Notes under the pieces: model-generated
Database searches by the model: none
What the model was told of the DNA's origin: nothing
What the model saw: the letters and a program-made list of their open reading frames with translations, nothing else
In this document: one piece after another, positions 7,920 to 17,079 of the stretch
Numbering within the stretch: the stretch's first letter is position 1
Layout: every line of letters starts with the position of its first letter
Position numbers and translations under genes: made by a program
Source: Pseudopedobacter sp037968815
GTDB taxonomy: Bacteria > Bacteroidota > Bacteroidia > Sphingobacteriales > Sphingobacteriaceae
Length of the DNA stretch: 64,000 nt
Reading direction: 5' to 3'
Assembly: GCA_037968815.1 (NCBI GenBank)
Contig: JBBKWF010000022.1
Location: 186,001 to 250,000 of the forward strand

Positions 7920-10787
7920 TTAAAATAAATGTATTGGACCTATAAGACCCATTGATTGAAGTGGTTGTGGTTTTCTTGGATGGTTTGACCAATATTGAGC
8001 AGTTGGATTGTCTTTTAATGACTGCATATAGTTGACCATCACTGTGGTGACTTTAATTTCTATGTTGTTTTCGCCTGCTTTCAGTAAGTTTTTCAGTGCG
8101 TACGCTCTTCTGCCATACCATTGAGTGCCTAGGTTTTCGCCATTCACAATCAGTTCGGCTATGCCAGCTACTTTGCCTAAATCTAAATATTGAAGATTTT
8201 TTCCTTTGTTTAAGTTGAGCGTGGTTTTATAAGAAACAGTCCCAGAGAAATGTGTAAAATCTGGTAAATCCTTTAAATCTGAAAGTGCTTTAAACTCTTG
8301 GTTTTTTACCGTTCCGTCCATGTGCTTAAATTCGGCTTTCCATATCGAGTTGATAGGAGTGGAGCCGCTGTTTACTTCAGGAACTGGGTTCCACTTTTCT
8401 CCAGATTTATCTTTGTTAAATATGATAATCCTAGAATCTGCAGGAGAAAGTTTGATTTTTAACTGTCCATTTTTTAAATCCAGTTTGAATTTTTCTCCAC
8501 TTGCTGCATCCCAAATCCAAGCTTGTTTATTTGCTGTAATTTCTGATGAAAAAGTTGCATCTAAATCAAAGCTTTTATGAGCACTAGCGTTGTTGATAAG
8601 CAAAATCTCTGCATCCTTAGTTTGATACCTAATCTGCGTTATAAAAGTGTCTGGATTTGCAATTTTAACATAAGGCTTAATGTTGTACTTCTCCTGAACA
8701 CTTGTGTACCAAGCTTTAAAGTCGCTTTCTGGTTTTTCTAATAAGATAAACTGCTTTGGATATTTCTTTAATTTATCCATCCATTTTTTGACTTCTGTAT
8801 CTTTTTTCTGATGGTTTAACCAGCCTAAAGATTGCTCTGGATAAGTTTCAATACAAAAAATACGACCGCCTGCTTTTACAAAGTCATACAGCTTTTGGGC
8901 GGTTTTAGGCTCCATACTTTTTACTGCGATTAAAAAGAGCGTATGGTATTTTCTTTCACCATAAGTCATCCAACCTTTGTTGAACTCAGCATCTGCAATT
9001 ACCTGTTCTGAGACGTAATCACAAGCATTTCCATTTTGATGGATAGATTCCCACACCAACATTTGGTAAGGTGGCGTAACGCGAGAAGGAAACGGTTCCA
9101 TTTGCGCACCTTCTACACTCCACATATCACCTGTTGGCGCCATGATTGCGATATCTGCAAAAAAAGAAGCTTGCTGTAGTAATGCAGATTGTCTTGCTCT
9201 GTAATCCGTATAGTTTTTAAAATACGGCCACATAGTATTATGCTCGTTAAAATAACCTCCATAAGTTATCCAACCTGGAAAAGCTGCTGTTTTTGGCGAA
9301 TAGTTAAATCCGTGAAAAATAGGATGTGTTATCCCAGAAACGGTACTTTGATCGCCCGCTATTTTAAATAGCTCTAAGTTCTCGTTAAACACCATTTCGG
9401 TATTCGTTAATTCTTCTGAGCTAACTAGTTTTTTTCCTTTTAAATGGGCAGCAGAAGATACCGATTTATTAATCATGGTATTCCCACGACCTAAATGCCA
9501 AGGGTATTTGGTGAAATCTTTCTCCGAAATTTCTTCGCCAATGCCATATTTCATCCAAGTTTCGCCTTCGGGTATATCCATCCCAAAACTTCCCTCTAAA
9601 GGAAAATGACCTCTTCCGTAAGCTTGTGCTCTTGACTTAATTTTGTTTTCCTTACACCATTTGATAAAGTTGTTCGAAAACCTTTCTCTGAAAATCTCTG
9701 CTTTAGTGTATTCAAAATCGTAACGCATACGATTTAGTGTTTTTTCGAATTCTGGATCTACATCTACTGCATAAGTAAGGTTGATTGTATTTCCCATTCT
9801 TCCTGTTTTAAACAGGATAAAGGGTAAATAAGGGTATAAATCATAACCTCTACGTTTTTGGAATTCAGCCATCATATCACTGTTCCAGTTTGCGCCTTCC
9901 ATTTCTAAACTATCAATGAAAAAAGACCTTACAAAAGGAGCCAATGGGCCAATTCTATCTTGAATAGAATCTGTAATACGGTTTAAATATTTATTAACTG
10001 CTTTTTCATTGAAGTGATTAAGTACAGGGCCTCGTCCACCTGGAGCGCCTTGTATCACTTTCATAAAGCCATTAATTTTAACCAAAGCATAAACAGCGAA
10101 CTTTCCTTTTGGTAAGTCTACTTTTAAAACATCATTAATCACTTGATTTTTGATGTTTATCACTTGGTCCATGTTGATTAAAGGATCTGGAACTAATTTT
10201 AATTCTAGAAGTTCCATTGTACGCCCGCTATAAGGGCTCAACGTAGCCGGATCGGCTTCTTTAAGAATATCAAAGACAGAAATTTCAGTCTTTATAGGTC
10301 CATTTAGTTTCTTAACTGCGGTAACTACCACTTGGGCTCTCTCGTCGCCTTCTAAAAACTCAGCACCAAAAGGGAAACCGGTTCCTGCTATTAAATCACA
10401 GGTCATGTCTAGCCTTTTAGCTTCTTCTAAAGTGAATTTTAAAAGATCTACCCATTCATCACTTAACCAATCGACTGATGGGATGTTCATATCATCGGTA
10501 TTGGAAGGGAAAGATATCGGGTTGATTTCTACACCTCCAATGCCTGCATCTTTTAGCAGTTTAAGTTCTCGGGCTAATTCAGCTTTTTCAATTTTATTGC
10601 CGTTCCACCACCACCTTACAAATGGGCGGTAATTTGCGGTTGGATCTTTGAATAATTTATATAAATCATCCTCAGAAATCTCCATAAGGGTATTTGAAAT
10701 TGACTTAGAAAAAGCATTGCCATTTAACATCAGCAGACTTGCTGCAGAAAAAATTGCACTTTGCTTTAGGAAAGATTTTCTTTTCAT
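7920..10787 (-). CDS. GH106-type alpha-L-rhamnosidase
   Basis: A 955-residue protein with an N-terminal export signal (KRKSFLKQS followed by a hydrophobic stretch; not a full twin-arginine motif). The opening domain carries PFVRWWWNGNKIEK (55-68) and ELKLLKDAGIGGVEI, characteristic of the GH106 TIM barrel. The C-terminus (about 840-945) has a jelly-roll sugar-binding domain with IAELIVNGENLGTQW, as in GH106 and GH2 enzymes. The predicted role is release of terminal alpha-L-rhamnose from the target glycan. It is 16 bp upstream of the GH28-like gene and 11 bp downstream of the TIM-barrel gene. It could be a GH106-related family with another specificity. Confidence 0.85.
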   Translation of the reverse strand: MKRKSFLKQSAIFSAASLLMLNGNAFSKSISNTLMEISEDDLYKLFKDPTANYRPFVRWWWNGNKIEKAELARELKLLKDAGIGGVEINPISFPSNTDDMNIPSVDWLSDEWVDLLKFTLEEAKRLDMTCDLIAGTGFPFGAEFLEGDERAQVVVTAVKKLNGPIKTEISVFDILKEADPATLSPYSGRTMELLELKLVPDPLINMDQVINIKNQVINDVLKVDLPKGKFAVYALVKINGFMKVIQGAPGGRGPVLNHFNEKAVNKYLNRITDSIQDRIGPLAPFVRSFFIDSLEMEGANWNSDMMAEFQKRRGYDLYPYLPFILFKTGRMGNTINLTYAVDVDPEFEKTLNRMRYDFEYTKAEIFRERFSNNFIKWCKENKIKSRAQAYGRGHFPLEGSFGMDIPEGETWMKYGIGEEISEKDFTKYPWHLGRGNTMINKSVSSAAHLKGKKLVSSEELTNTEMVFNENLELFKIAGDQSTVSGITHPIFHGFNYSPKTAAFPGWITYGGYFNEHNTMWPYFKNYTDYRARQSALLQQASFFADIAIMAPTGDMWSVEGAQMEPFPSRVTPPYQMLVWESIHQNGNACDYVSEQVIADAEFNKGWMTYGERKYHTLFLIAVKSMEPKTAQKLYDFVKAGGRIFCIETYPEQSLGWLNHQKKDTEVKKWMDKLKKYPKQFILLEKPESDFKAWYTSVQEKYNIKPYVKIANPDTFITQIRYQTKDAEILLINNASAHKSFDLDATFSSEITANKQAWIWDAASGEKFKLDLKNGQLKIKLSPADSRIIIFNKDKSGEKWNPVPEVNSGSTPINSIWKAEFKHMDGTVKNQEFKALSDLKDLPDFTHFSGTVSYKTTLNLNKGKNLQYLDLGKVAGIAELIVNGENLGTQWYGRRAYALKNLLKAGENNIEIKVTTVMVNYMQSLKDNPTAQYWSNHPRKPQPLQSMGLIGPIHLF

Positions 10788-10797
10788 AGTTTTTATT

Positions 10798-11631
10798 TTA
10801 GGCGTAACGATTTTCTAAAAAATCTTTCATCCATAAATTAATTCTCCATTGTTCATCTCTTAATGATCCTGTTCTGTTCCCCTTTACTAAATAAGGAGCG
10901 GGTCCAAATTCGGGAGTAATAGTGACAGGTAACTGATAAGCTCTCATTCGCTCAATCCATTTATCCCAAATCTGTAAATGAGCGTTCAGTACTTCCTCGT
11001 ATTCTGGCAAGGCAGGGTCCCAAACTTGTGAAGCCTGAGTACTACCCACTCTAGCGTGAATGTGTTTTGCATGTTTAATAGCACTTTGCACTGCCCCTTG
11101 TTGATCTTCTAATAAACTTTCTGAAACACAAAACCAATGTGAAACATCAAAAGTTAATTTCAGATCTGGATTTTTAGCTAAAATTGGTGCAACGGCATGT
11201 GCAGCGTAAGACCATTTATTTCTATGTGTTTCTTGATAAATGGGAGTTTGGTACTTTTCTTCCATTTGGTTGCAAATATTTAAACATTGTACAACTTGTT
11301 GTTCATCAAAAAACTCTCGACCTGTTTGGGCACTAAAAAACAATGGTATTTTATACTCATTTCTAATCTGCATGAGCTCGTCTAAATCAGCTTCAAGTTT
11401 TTGCAGGTAAGTTTCTAAATTGCTATAAGGTTCAATTACGGCCATTACAATGGCAAAATCTAACTCGTAAAAAGCTAGTAATTCTAGCACACGCTGATCA
11501 TCTCTTGGTTCGCCAAAGGGAAACCACTCGATACCTGAATAACCAGCATCTTTAACCTGTTTCAAAAAAACATCCCAAGGAATATCCTCTGAACCCCAAC
11601 GCGGACAGAAAAACTTGATTGATGAAGTCAT
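10798..11631 (-). CDS. Sugar isomerase/epimerase-like TIM-barrel protein
   Basis: A 277-residue cytoplasmic protein of the xylose isomerase-like AP endonuclease 2 superfamily. It has the start pattern WDVFLKQVKDAGYSGIEW, a QETHRNKW segment near the metal site, TFDVSHWF, HIHARVG and a final ITPEFGPAP glutamate. These are the positions where the family places metal ligands (Glu, Asp, His). No signal peptide. It overlaps no neighbour but follows the dioxygenase gene by 3 bp, so the two are co-transcribed and possibly act on one sugar or sugar-acid intermediate. Substrate unknown; isomerase, epimerase or dehydratase activity are all possible. Confidence 0.8.
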   Translation of the reverse strand: MTSSIKFFCPRWGSEDIPWDVFLKQVKDAGYSGIEWFPFGEPRDDQRVLELLAFYELDFAIVMAVIEPYSNLETYLQKLEADLDELMQIRNEYKIPLFFSAQTGREFFDEQQVVQCLNICNQMEEKYQTPIYQETHRNKWSYAAHAVAPILAKNPDLKLTFDVSHWFCVSESLLEDQQGAVQSAIKHAKHIHARVGSTQASQVWDPALPEYEEVLNAHLQIWDKWIERMRAYQLPVTITPEFGPAPYLVKGNRTGSLRDEQWRINLWMKDFLENRYA

Positions 11632-11634
11632 TTG

Positions 11635-12450
11635 TTATTTTTTATAGATCAATGGATTCTGCTCGTCATTGTTTAATAAGTCGCCAACTTTTAACGTTTT
11701 TAGGTATGCATCTGGTAAGATGTTTGCTTCGCCGTTAAAGGTGTTTCCATCAGGCATATAAGCACAAGTCATAGCTCTTCTGTTTCCACAGCTCATGTTT
11801 GCACCAGCACCATGTATGGTTAAACCATTATGGAAAGAGCAACTTCCAGCTTTCATAGCTGCAGGAACAGATGCCACTTGTGCAAATTGTGGGTAAGCTT
11901 CAAAAATGCCATCCATGTTTTTGCCTATTCCTTTGTTTTCGTAAGTTGTTTCTTTAAATGAAGCAGGGATGAAATATAAACATCCGTTTTCTAAGGTTGC
12001 ATCGTCTAAAGCTACCCAAATAGATAAAGCTCTTCTATCAGAAAAAGACCAAAATGGCGTATCTAAGTGCCAAGAAGTTGGATTTGCCCAAGGCTTTTTA
12101 AATAAAGCTTGATCATGCCAGATTCTAATGCCATCAGCTCCGGAAAGTTGTGAGGCCATTTTTCCAATTCTTTCATCCAACATGATCTCTTTCACCTTAT
12201 CATTGGTTTGCCAAAGATTAAGCAATTGATCAAAGACTTTAGAAAAATACTCAGAGTCCTTATTAATACCGTCATCTTTTCCTACAACTGCTTCTTTCCC
12301 CGGCATTTTTAATCCTTTTCTTTCTGCAATTGATTCTGTAACGGCTTCACGCCACTTCTCCAACTCTTCTGGTGACAGAAAGTCTTCGATTACAATAAAT
12401 CCATTCTCTTGGTAAGATTGAATTTGTTCTTTCGTTAATTCACATTTCAT
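11635..12450 (-). CDS. Phytanoyl-CoA dioxygenase (PhyH) family oxygenase
   Basis: A 271-residue protein with the iron(II)/2-oxoglutarate dioxygenase fold of the PhyH family. The iron triad is visible as H128-x-D130 (SWHLD) and H213 (TIHGAG), and R224/R225 (GNRRAMTC) can bind 2-oxoglutarate. It has no signal peptide, so it acts in the cytoplasm. It sits between nagB-like and the TIM-barrel gene with a 3-bp gap to the latter. Family members oxidise many small molecules. In this setting a hydroxylation or demethylation of an unusual sugar is a guess from context only. The fold and metal site are well supported. Confidence 0.85.
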   Translation of the reverse strand: MKCELTKEQIQSYQENGFIVIEDFLSPEELEKWREAVTESIAERKGLKMPGKEAVVGKDDGINKDSEYFSKVFDQLLNLWQTNDKVKEIMLDERIGKMASQLSGADGIRIWHDQALFKKPWANPTSWHLDTPFWSFSDRRALSIWVALDDATLENGCLYFIPASFKETTYENKGIGKNMDGIFEAYPQFAQVASVPAAMKAGSCSFHNGLTIHGAGANMSCGNRRAMTCAYMPDGNTFNGEANILPDAYLKTLKVGDLLNNDEQNPLIYKK

Positions 12451-12514
12451 TTTTTTAATATTTAGGTTGAAAACAATTAATGAATTGCTGGTTTATTTGG
12501 TGTTTCTTAAAATC

Positions 12515-13276
12515 TTAAGAATTTATGAGTGTACTGCTTTGATCATCTAGATACAAAACTGCGTTTGGATGACTTCTTAATAGTGTAGATGGGAAATTAT
12601 CGCTAATTTCTTCGTTTAATGTATGATATACCGCTTTGGCTTTTTTCTCTGTTGGAACTGTACAAAAAGCATAAGGAGCTTTTAATAAAGCTGACAAAGT
12701 TAGCGTTAGCGCATGAGTAGGCACTTCTTCAATTATGTTAAAACAACCATCGTTTACCTGTTGTGTACGGCATTGTTGGTCTAAATCAACACGCTTTACA
12801 AAATAGGGGTCGTTAACATCAGCCACATGCGGATCGTTAAAAGCTAAGTGAGTATTTTCGCCAATACCTAAACAAACAATATCGGTTTCTAACTCTTTTA
12901 ACAAGGTAGCATACCTTGAACACTCTTCTTCGTAATCAGCTGCATTGCCGTTAATGTAGTTTACACTACGGAAAGGCGCTAAATCAAATAAATATTTTTT
13001 AAGGAAATTGCCAAAGCCTTGAGGCGCATCTGCATCTAAGTTTACATATTCATCCATGTGAAATGCATTTAACCTTGACCAGTCAATATCCTTTATAAGA
13101 AGCGCTGCAAAAAAATCGTTTTGAGAAGGAGCTGCTCCGAAAATAATATTTACGAAAGGCTGTTCACTCAATAATATATTGATACGTTCTGCAACTGCTG
13201 TAGCAACCGCTTCGCCCATCAACGTTCTGTTTTCAAAAATATTTACTATTAATTTATCTTTTATAAACTGTTTCAT
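12515..13276 (-). CDS. NagB-family hexosamine-6-phosphate deaminase, divergent
   Basis: A 253-residue cytoplasmic protein of the glucosamine-6-phosphate isomerase/6-phosphogluconolactonase fold. The general-base aspartate is present (D75 in FHMDEYVNL). The second catalytic motif, GVGNDGHIAFNEP in E. coli NagB, reads GIGENTHLAFNDP here (137-149). H143 is kept, the D141 equivalent is Asn and the E148 equivalent is Asp. The phosphate-loop region GAAPS also differs from the usual GSTP type. It is paired with a nagA-type gene 13 bp upstream. It may still deaminate GlcN-6-P, act on GalN-6-P like AgaI, or isomerise another sugar phosphate. Confidence 0.8.
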   Translation of the reverse strand: MKQFIKDKLIVNIFENRTLMGEAVATAVAERINILLSEQPFVNIIFGAAPSQNDFFAALLIKDIDWSRLNAFHMDEYVNLDADAPQGFGNFLKKYLFDLAPFRSVNYINGNAADYEEECSRYATLLKELETDIVCLGIGENTHLAFNDPHVADVNDPYFVKRVDLDQQCRTQQVNDGCFNIIEEVPTHALTLTLSALLKAPYAFCTVPTEKKAKAVYHTLNEEISDNFPSTLLRSHPNAVLYLDDQSSTLINS

Positions 13277-13288
13277 TTATATGTTATT

Positions 13289-14488
13289 TTATGATACGAA
13301 ATCTGGGGATGTATAAACTATATTTCCGTTAACCATGGTGATTTTAATATTGATGTTTTCATCAAAAATTAACACATCGGCATCTTTGCCTTCTGTTAAA
13401 CTACCTTTGGTTTTCTCAACACCCATAACAGTTGCTGGTGTTTTAGAAATCATTCTTACCGCTTCAATTAAAGGAATATCAGCCATTTGAACCATGGTTC
13501 TAACCAGTCTGTCTGTTGTGGCTACACTGCCGGCAAAAGATGATCTATCCGCCATTTTAGCGACACCTTTTTCTACAATCACTTTTATCCCACTTTCTTT
13601 ATTCCCTAAAACACTGTCACCTTCTGGCATTCCAGCAGCCCTCATGGCATCCGTAATTAATGCAATAGAATCTGGACCTTTAATTTTATAAACTAATTTT
13701 AATAGGGGTGGAGGTACATGGATGCCATCTCCAATAATTTCTACATCCATTGCATCAATTAAAAGTGCAGCTTCAATAGAACCAGCGTAACGGTAAGTAT
13801 CTCGCCTGGTCACCCCAAGCATGGCAGAATAAAGGTGCGTAGCTAAGCTATAACCATTTTCAACTGCTTCTAAAACCTCTTCGTAAATGGCATCGGTATG
13901 TGCTATTGCAGCAACAATATCTTTAGACTTAAGGTATTTACCCATTTCAATTGCTCCAGGTAATTCTGAAGCAATACTCCAACGCTTAATAATATTTTCG
14001 CCGTAAGCAACTATCTCTTTATACTCTTCAACATCAGGGTTTCTGATATATCTTGGGTCTTGTGCACCACTTTGAGCCAAAGCAAAATATGGCCCTTCTA
14101 GGTGTAAACCTAAAAATTGTGCTCCTTTGGTGTTTTTTAAATCTGCGCTTTTATATAAGTCAACTGCCTTAAGTAAATCTTCCTTTGCACAGGTAAGTGT
14201 GGTTGGCGTCATTGCGGTAGTTCCGTAGGTAGCATGTATCTCAGCAATTTTAAGATACGCCTCTTCTGTGCCGTCCATGAAATCATGTCCACCGCCACCA
14301 TGTATATGGATGTCTATAAAACCTGGAGAAACATAATTCCCCTTTGCATCTATTATTTGATAGTCCGAAGTTTCAATATCCTTCTCGCTTATTAATTCTA
14401 TTTTTCCACCATTGATTAACAGACTACCATTTTTAATGATACGGTAAGGGGTAATAATATGTCCGTTAATTATTTTAATCTTTTTCAT
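13289..14488 (-). CDS. nagA: N-acetylglucosamine-6-phosphate deacetylase family
   Basis: A 399-residue amidohydrolase-fold protein. Visible metal and substrate motifs are HIHGGGGHDF (about 60-70), GLHLEGPYF with the metal-binding Glu, AIAHTDA and ATHLYSAM histidines, and LITDAMRAAG carrying the catalytic Asp. The family removes the acetyl group from GlcNAc-6-P; some members act on GalNAc-6-P. Together with the adjacent nagB-like gene and the FucP/NagP-type transporter it supports N-acetylhexosamine catabolism downstream of the PL8 lyase and exo-enzymes. No sugar kinase is in the window, so phosphorylation must be done by an enzyme encoded elsewhere. Confidence 0.92.
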   Translation of the reverse strand: MKKIKIINGHIITPYRIIKNGSLLINGGKIELISEKDIETSDYQIIDAKGNYVSPGFIDIHIHGGGGHDFMDGTEEAYLKIAEIHATYGTTAMTPTTLTCAKEDLLKAVDLYKSADLKNTKGAQFLGLHLEGPYFALAQSGAQDPRYIRNPDVEEYKEIVAYGENIIKRWSIASELPGAIEMGKYLKSKDIVAAIAHTDAIYEEVLEAVENGYSLATHLYSAMLGVTRRDTYRYAGSIEAALLIDAMDVEIIGDGIHVPPPLLKLVYKIKGPDSIALITDAMRAAGMPEGDSVLGNKESGIKVIVEKGVAKMADRSSFAGSVATTDRLVRTMVQMADIPLIEAVRMISKTPATVMGVEKTKGSLTEGKDADVLIFDENINIKITMVNGNIVYTSPDFVS

Positions 14489-14552
14489 TATATAGTTTTT
14501 ACAACCTGTGAATTGTATTTTAAACCTTTGATTTCTTTTTTATGTGATGATT

Positions 14553-15200
14553 TTAACCAAACTTTAGGGACCCAAAAAACTGGGGTAAATGAAAGTCTGG
14601 TGTTGTGGCTTCAATCATGTTCCATGAGTAAAAATGTTTCTGTGGTAAATCATCGCCACATTTAAAAAAATTCCCATATCCAGAGTTTTTGTGTAATGTT
14701 TTCAATTGGCTATGCTCAAAAACCTCTATAGGAATAATTAGAGTGATTTGCCATACATATTTTGTTAAGCTGTTTGTTGGAGCTGTTTTAATTTCAGTAT
14801 GTGTTTTAATTTTATTAATAGCTTCTGTATTAAGTAAAATTCTGTTTGATCGTCCCGCTCCATAAGCCACTCGGCTTATTCCAGCACAATTAATTTCTAT
14901 GTTATAATATTTTTTTTCTGTGCCAAAAGACACAAAGAACTCTACGCAGTTATCTTTATTAACGGCGCCATTTGTGGTGTAGGTGTTTACTCTTATTACA
15001 TCTTCGGCAACCTCATATTGTAAAAATATGGCTTCTCCATTATGTGCTATCGTGAAATTAGTTTCACAGTTACTCTTATAGTTGGGCCAAGGTTGATTGT
15101 TGATTTTGGTTTTTGGTAAAACGGCTAGTGAAGAACCTATCTTCTCCATTAAAGAATTAGTATTCAATTCATCTACTAATGGTATAAATAAACTTTTCAT
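14553..15200 (-). CDS. Carbohydrate-binding family 9-like protein
   Basis: A 215-residue protein with the beta-sandwich pattern of the family-9-like (DOMON-related) sugar-binding domain: PWPNYKSNCETNFTIAHN near the start, then FLQYEV, NKDNCVEFFVSF, YYNIEINCAG and the C-terminal YSWNMIEATTPDFH. There is no clear signal peptide, so it may be cytoplasmic or exported by an unrecognised route. The gene starts 258 bp downstream of susD, beyond the susCD terminator, and heads the run nagA, nagB and the later enzymes. Its role is probably sugar recognition; the ligand is unknown. Confidence 0.75.
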   Translation of the reverse strand: MKSLFIPLVDELNTNSLMEKIGSSLAVLPKTKINNQPWPNYKSNCETNFTIAHNGEAIFLQYEVAEDVIRVNTYTTNGAVNKDNCVEFFVSFGTEKKYYNIEINCAGISRVAYGAGRSNRILLNTEAINKIKTHTEIKTAPTNSLTKYVWQITLIIPIEVFEHSQLKTLHKNSGYGNFFKCGDDLPQKHFYSWNMIEATTPDFHLPQFFGSLKFG

Positions 15201-15404
15201 TAGGTAATTTTAAAACTAAAAGGCATCAAAGCCTGTTAAGTTTTCTTCTTGAGGTTTTTATTGTTTTTTAAAAATTCATGAACTCTACTCCAATAATTGA
15301 AAGCTTTATTCATGAATTAAGATTCTAATTATCACCACTTTTTTGGCTTAAATCGAAATCTTTATTTTTAAATGTGCAGTCCTAAAAGCACATATTTTAA
15401 TTAT

Positions 15405-15449
15405 AAAAGCAAAGAATAACTGCCGTAATTGGCAGTATTCTTTGCTTTT
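15405..15449 (-). terminator. Intrinsic terminator after susD
   Basis: A 19-bp stem (one bulged base) around a 6-nt loop lies 10 bp past the susD stop. The arms are AAAAGCAAAGAATA-CTGCC and its complement, with T-rich sequence on the exit side. It separates susCD from the enzyme genes, which are either expressed by read-through or from a promoter in 15201-15404. Confidence 0.8.
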
Positions 15450-15458
15450 TATTAACTG

Positions 15459-17069
15459 TTATTGTGTATACCCTGTGTTTTGTCCTAAAACTGCATCTTT
15501 ATTAAGTGCAATCTCAGAAAAAGGTAAAGGCCATAGTTTGTGAAATTCTTGAATAGTAGCTAATGTTTTTTCTTTATTCAGTCTTTTCGCTCTTTCAACA
15601 AGAGTACCTGTACGTACCAAAGTCATTCTGCGGTTTTCTTCGCCAATTAACTCTCTAACACGTTCATCCAAAATAAAATCTAAAGTGATGTCGGATGCAC
15701 TCACGGTAGCAGCTAGTGCTCTGTTTCTTAAAACATTGATGCTAATAGCTGCATCACCTGGTCTTGATTGTTTAAATTGAGCTTCCGCAAGTAATAGATA
15801 AGTTTCTCCAAAACGCATCATGGTGATGTCTTTAAAAGAGCTATTACCAACAGGATCTGTTGCTATATAATGATTCCATTTTGTAGTGTAAGGAACAATT
15901 TTAAATAACGTATCTGCTGGTGCTGGAACCACTTTTTTACCAAAAAGATCTGGAAAAGCAGGGTTGTCATAATAAAAATCACGACGTATGTTATACTTAG
16001 AGTTACGCATATCGCTGGTTTTATACAAAGTATTAATTACCCAAGGACTTAAGCGAAGACGTCCAATACCACGGCCACCTAATGAATCACTAATTAATAT
16101 ACCTGCTTTTGAGGCTACACCTACAGTAGCAGAGTAGTGAGGTACCCAAACTCTTCTGTGTTGATCAAAATTTGGACTACCGCCACCTTCTGTAAGGTGC
16201 TGCATTTCTTCAACCCAAATAGATTCTGTGTTACCTGATGAGCGACGTTGATTACCTGTTATAAACATATCAGAAAACGGATCCCCTGGTAAATTTTTAT
16301 TAACACCAAATCTTGTTGTAATTAATGTCATTTTTGCGCTGTTAATGACAGCCATACACTGCGCTTCTGCTAGATCATTTTTACCTTGTCTTAAATAAAC
16401 TTCTGCAAATAATTGGTTAGCAGCTTGTTTGTTTATTCTTCCTGATTTTGAAACTGCATCTATATTTGGAAGATTAGCAGTTGCAAAAGTCAAGTCATCA
16501 TTTATTAAAGTGTTTAAACTTTCTAAAGTAGCCCTTGTATAATTTGTTTGTGCTGATGTTACAGGTTTGTCTACTAATGGAACAGGACCATACAAAGTAA
16601 CTAAGAAGTTATACGCATAAGCTCTATAAAATTTAGCTTCTGCAGTGTATAAGTTTCTTTCAGCAGTAGTTAATATCGCTGATGGATCAGCTGCTCCTAC
16701 TATAATTGCATTAGCGTTTGCAATTACTTTATAAGCCCATGTCCAATAATAAGACACTGCTAATGCTTCAGAGTTAAGTAGTGTGTAGTTTTCAAAAGGA
16801 ACTGCTTCTGCTCCATTTTGTCCGTTTATAGCTACATCTGTACCTACTTGAAAAACATTCAGTAATGATTGACCAGGGTTTTGAGTTGTAACTTGCTCAC
16901 GAACAGACAACATTAGTCCTGCGATTCCTGCTTCTAAGCCCGCTTTATTTTTATAAGTATTAAGTGGCGAATATGCCGAATCAGAATTTTCGTCCAAGAA
17001 AGCTTTCTCACAAGAGAGAAAACTAAATAAAACTGGACAAAGAAGTAATATTAAGATTAATTTTTTCAT
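15459..17069 (-). CDS. SusD/RagB-family outer-membrane lipoprotein
   Basis: A SusD-like glycan-binding lipoprotein that lids the partner SusC channel. The start is placed at 17069, giving MKKLILILLLCPVLFSFLSC with a lipobox Cys, about 536 residues. An upstream in-frame ATG at 17096 would add nine residues before the signal peptide and overlap the susC end, so it is unlikely. The helical TPR-type segments (TAEAKFYRAYAYNFLV, INKQAANQLFAEVYLRQGK) and the C-terminal IQEFHKLWPLPFSEI block are typical. It is 10 bp downstream of susC. Ligand specificity cannot be read from sequence. Confidence 0.94.
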   Translation of the reverse strand: MKKLILILLLCPVLFSFLSCEKAFLDENSDSAYSPLNTYKNKAGLEAGIAGLMLSVREQVTTQNPGQSLLNVFQVGTDVAINGQNGAEAVPFENYTLLNSEALAVSYYWTWAYKVIANANAIIVGAADPSAILTTAERNLYTAEAKFYRAYAYNFLVTLYGPVPLVDKPVTSAQTNYTRATLESLNTLINDDLTFATANLPNIDAVSKSGRINKQAANQLFAEVYLRQGKNDLAEAQCMAVINSAKMTLITTRFGVNKNLPGDPFSDMFITGNQRRSSGNTESIWVEEMQHLTEGGGSPNFDQHRRVWVPHYSATVGVASKAGILISDSLGGRGIGRLRLSPWVINTLYKTSDMRNSKYNIRRDFYYDNPAFPDLFGKKVVPAPADTLFKIVPYTTKWNHYIATDPVGNSSFKDITMMRFGETYLLLAEAQFKQSRPGDAAISINVLRNRALAATVSASDITLDFILDERVRELIGEENRRMTLVRTGTLVERAKRLNKEKTLATIQEFHKLWPLPFSEIALNKDAVLGQNTGYTQ

Positions 17070-17079
17070 AATTTTTTTT

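Noticed and set aside
7920..10787. Twin-arginine signal on the GH106 protein
   Set aside because: The N-terminus reads KRKSFLKQ, lacking the paired arginines of a real Tat motif; lipoprotein or Sec export is as likely.
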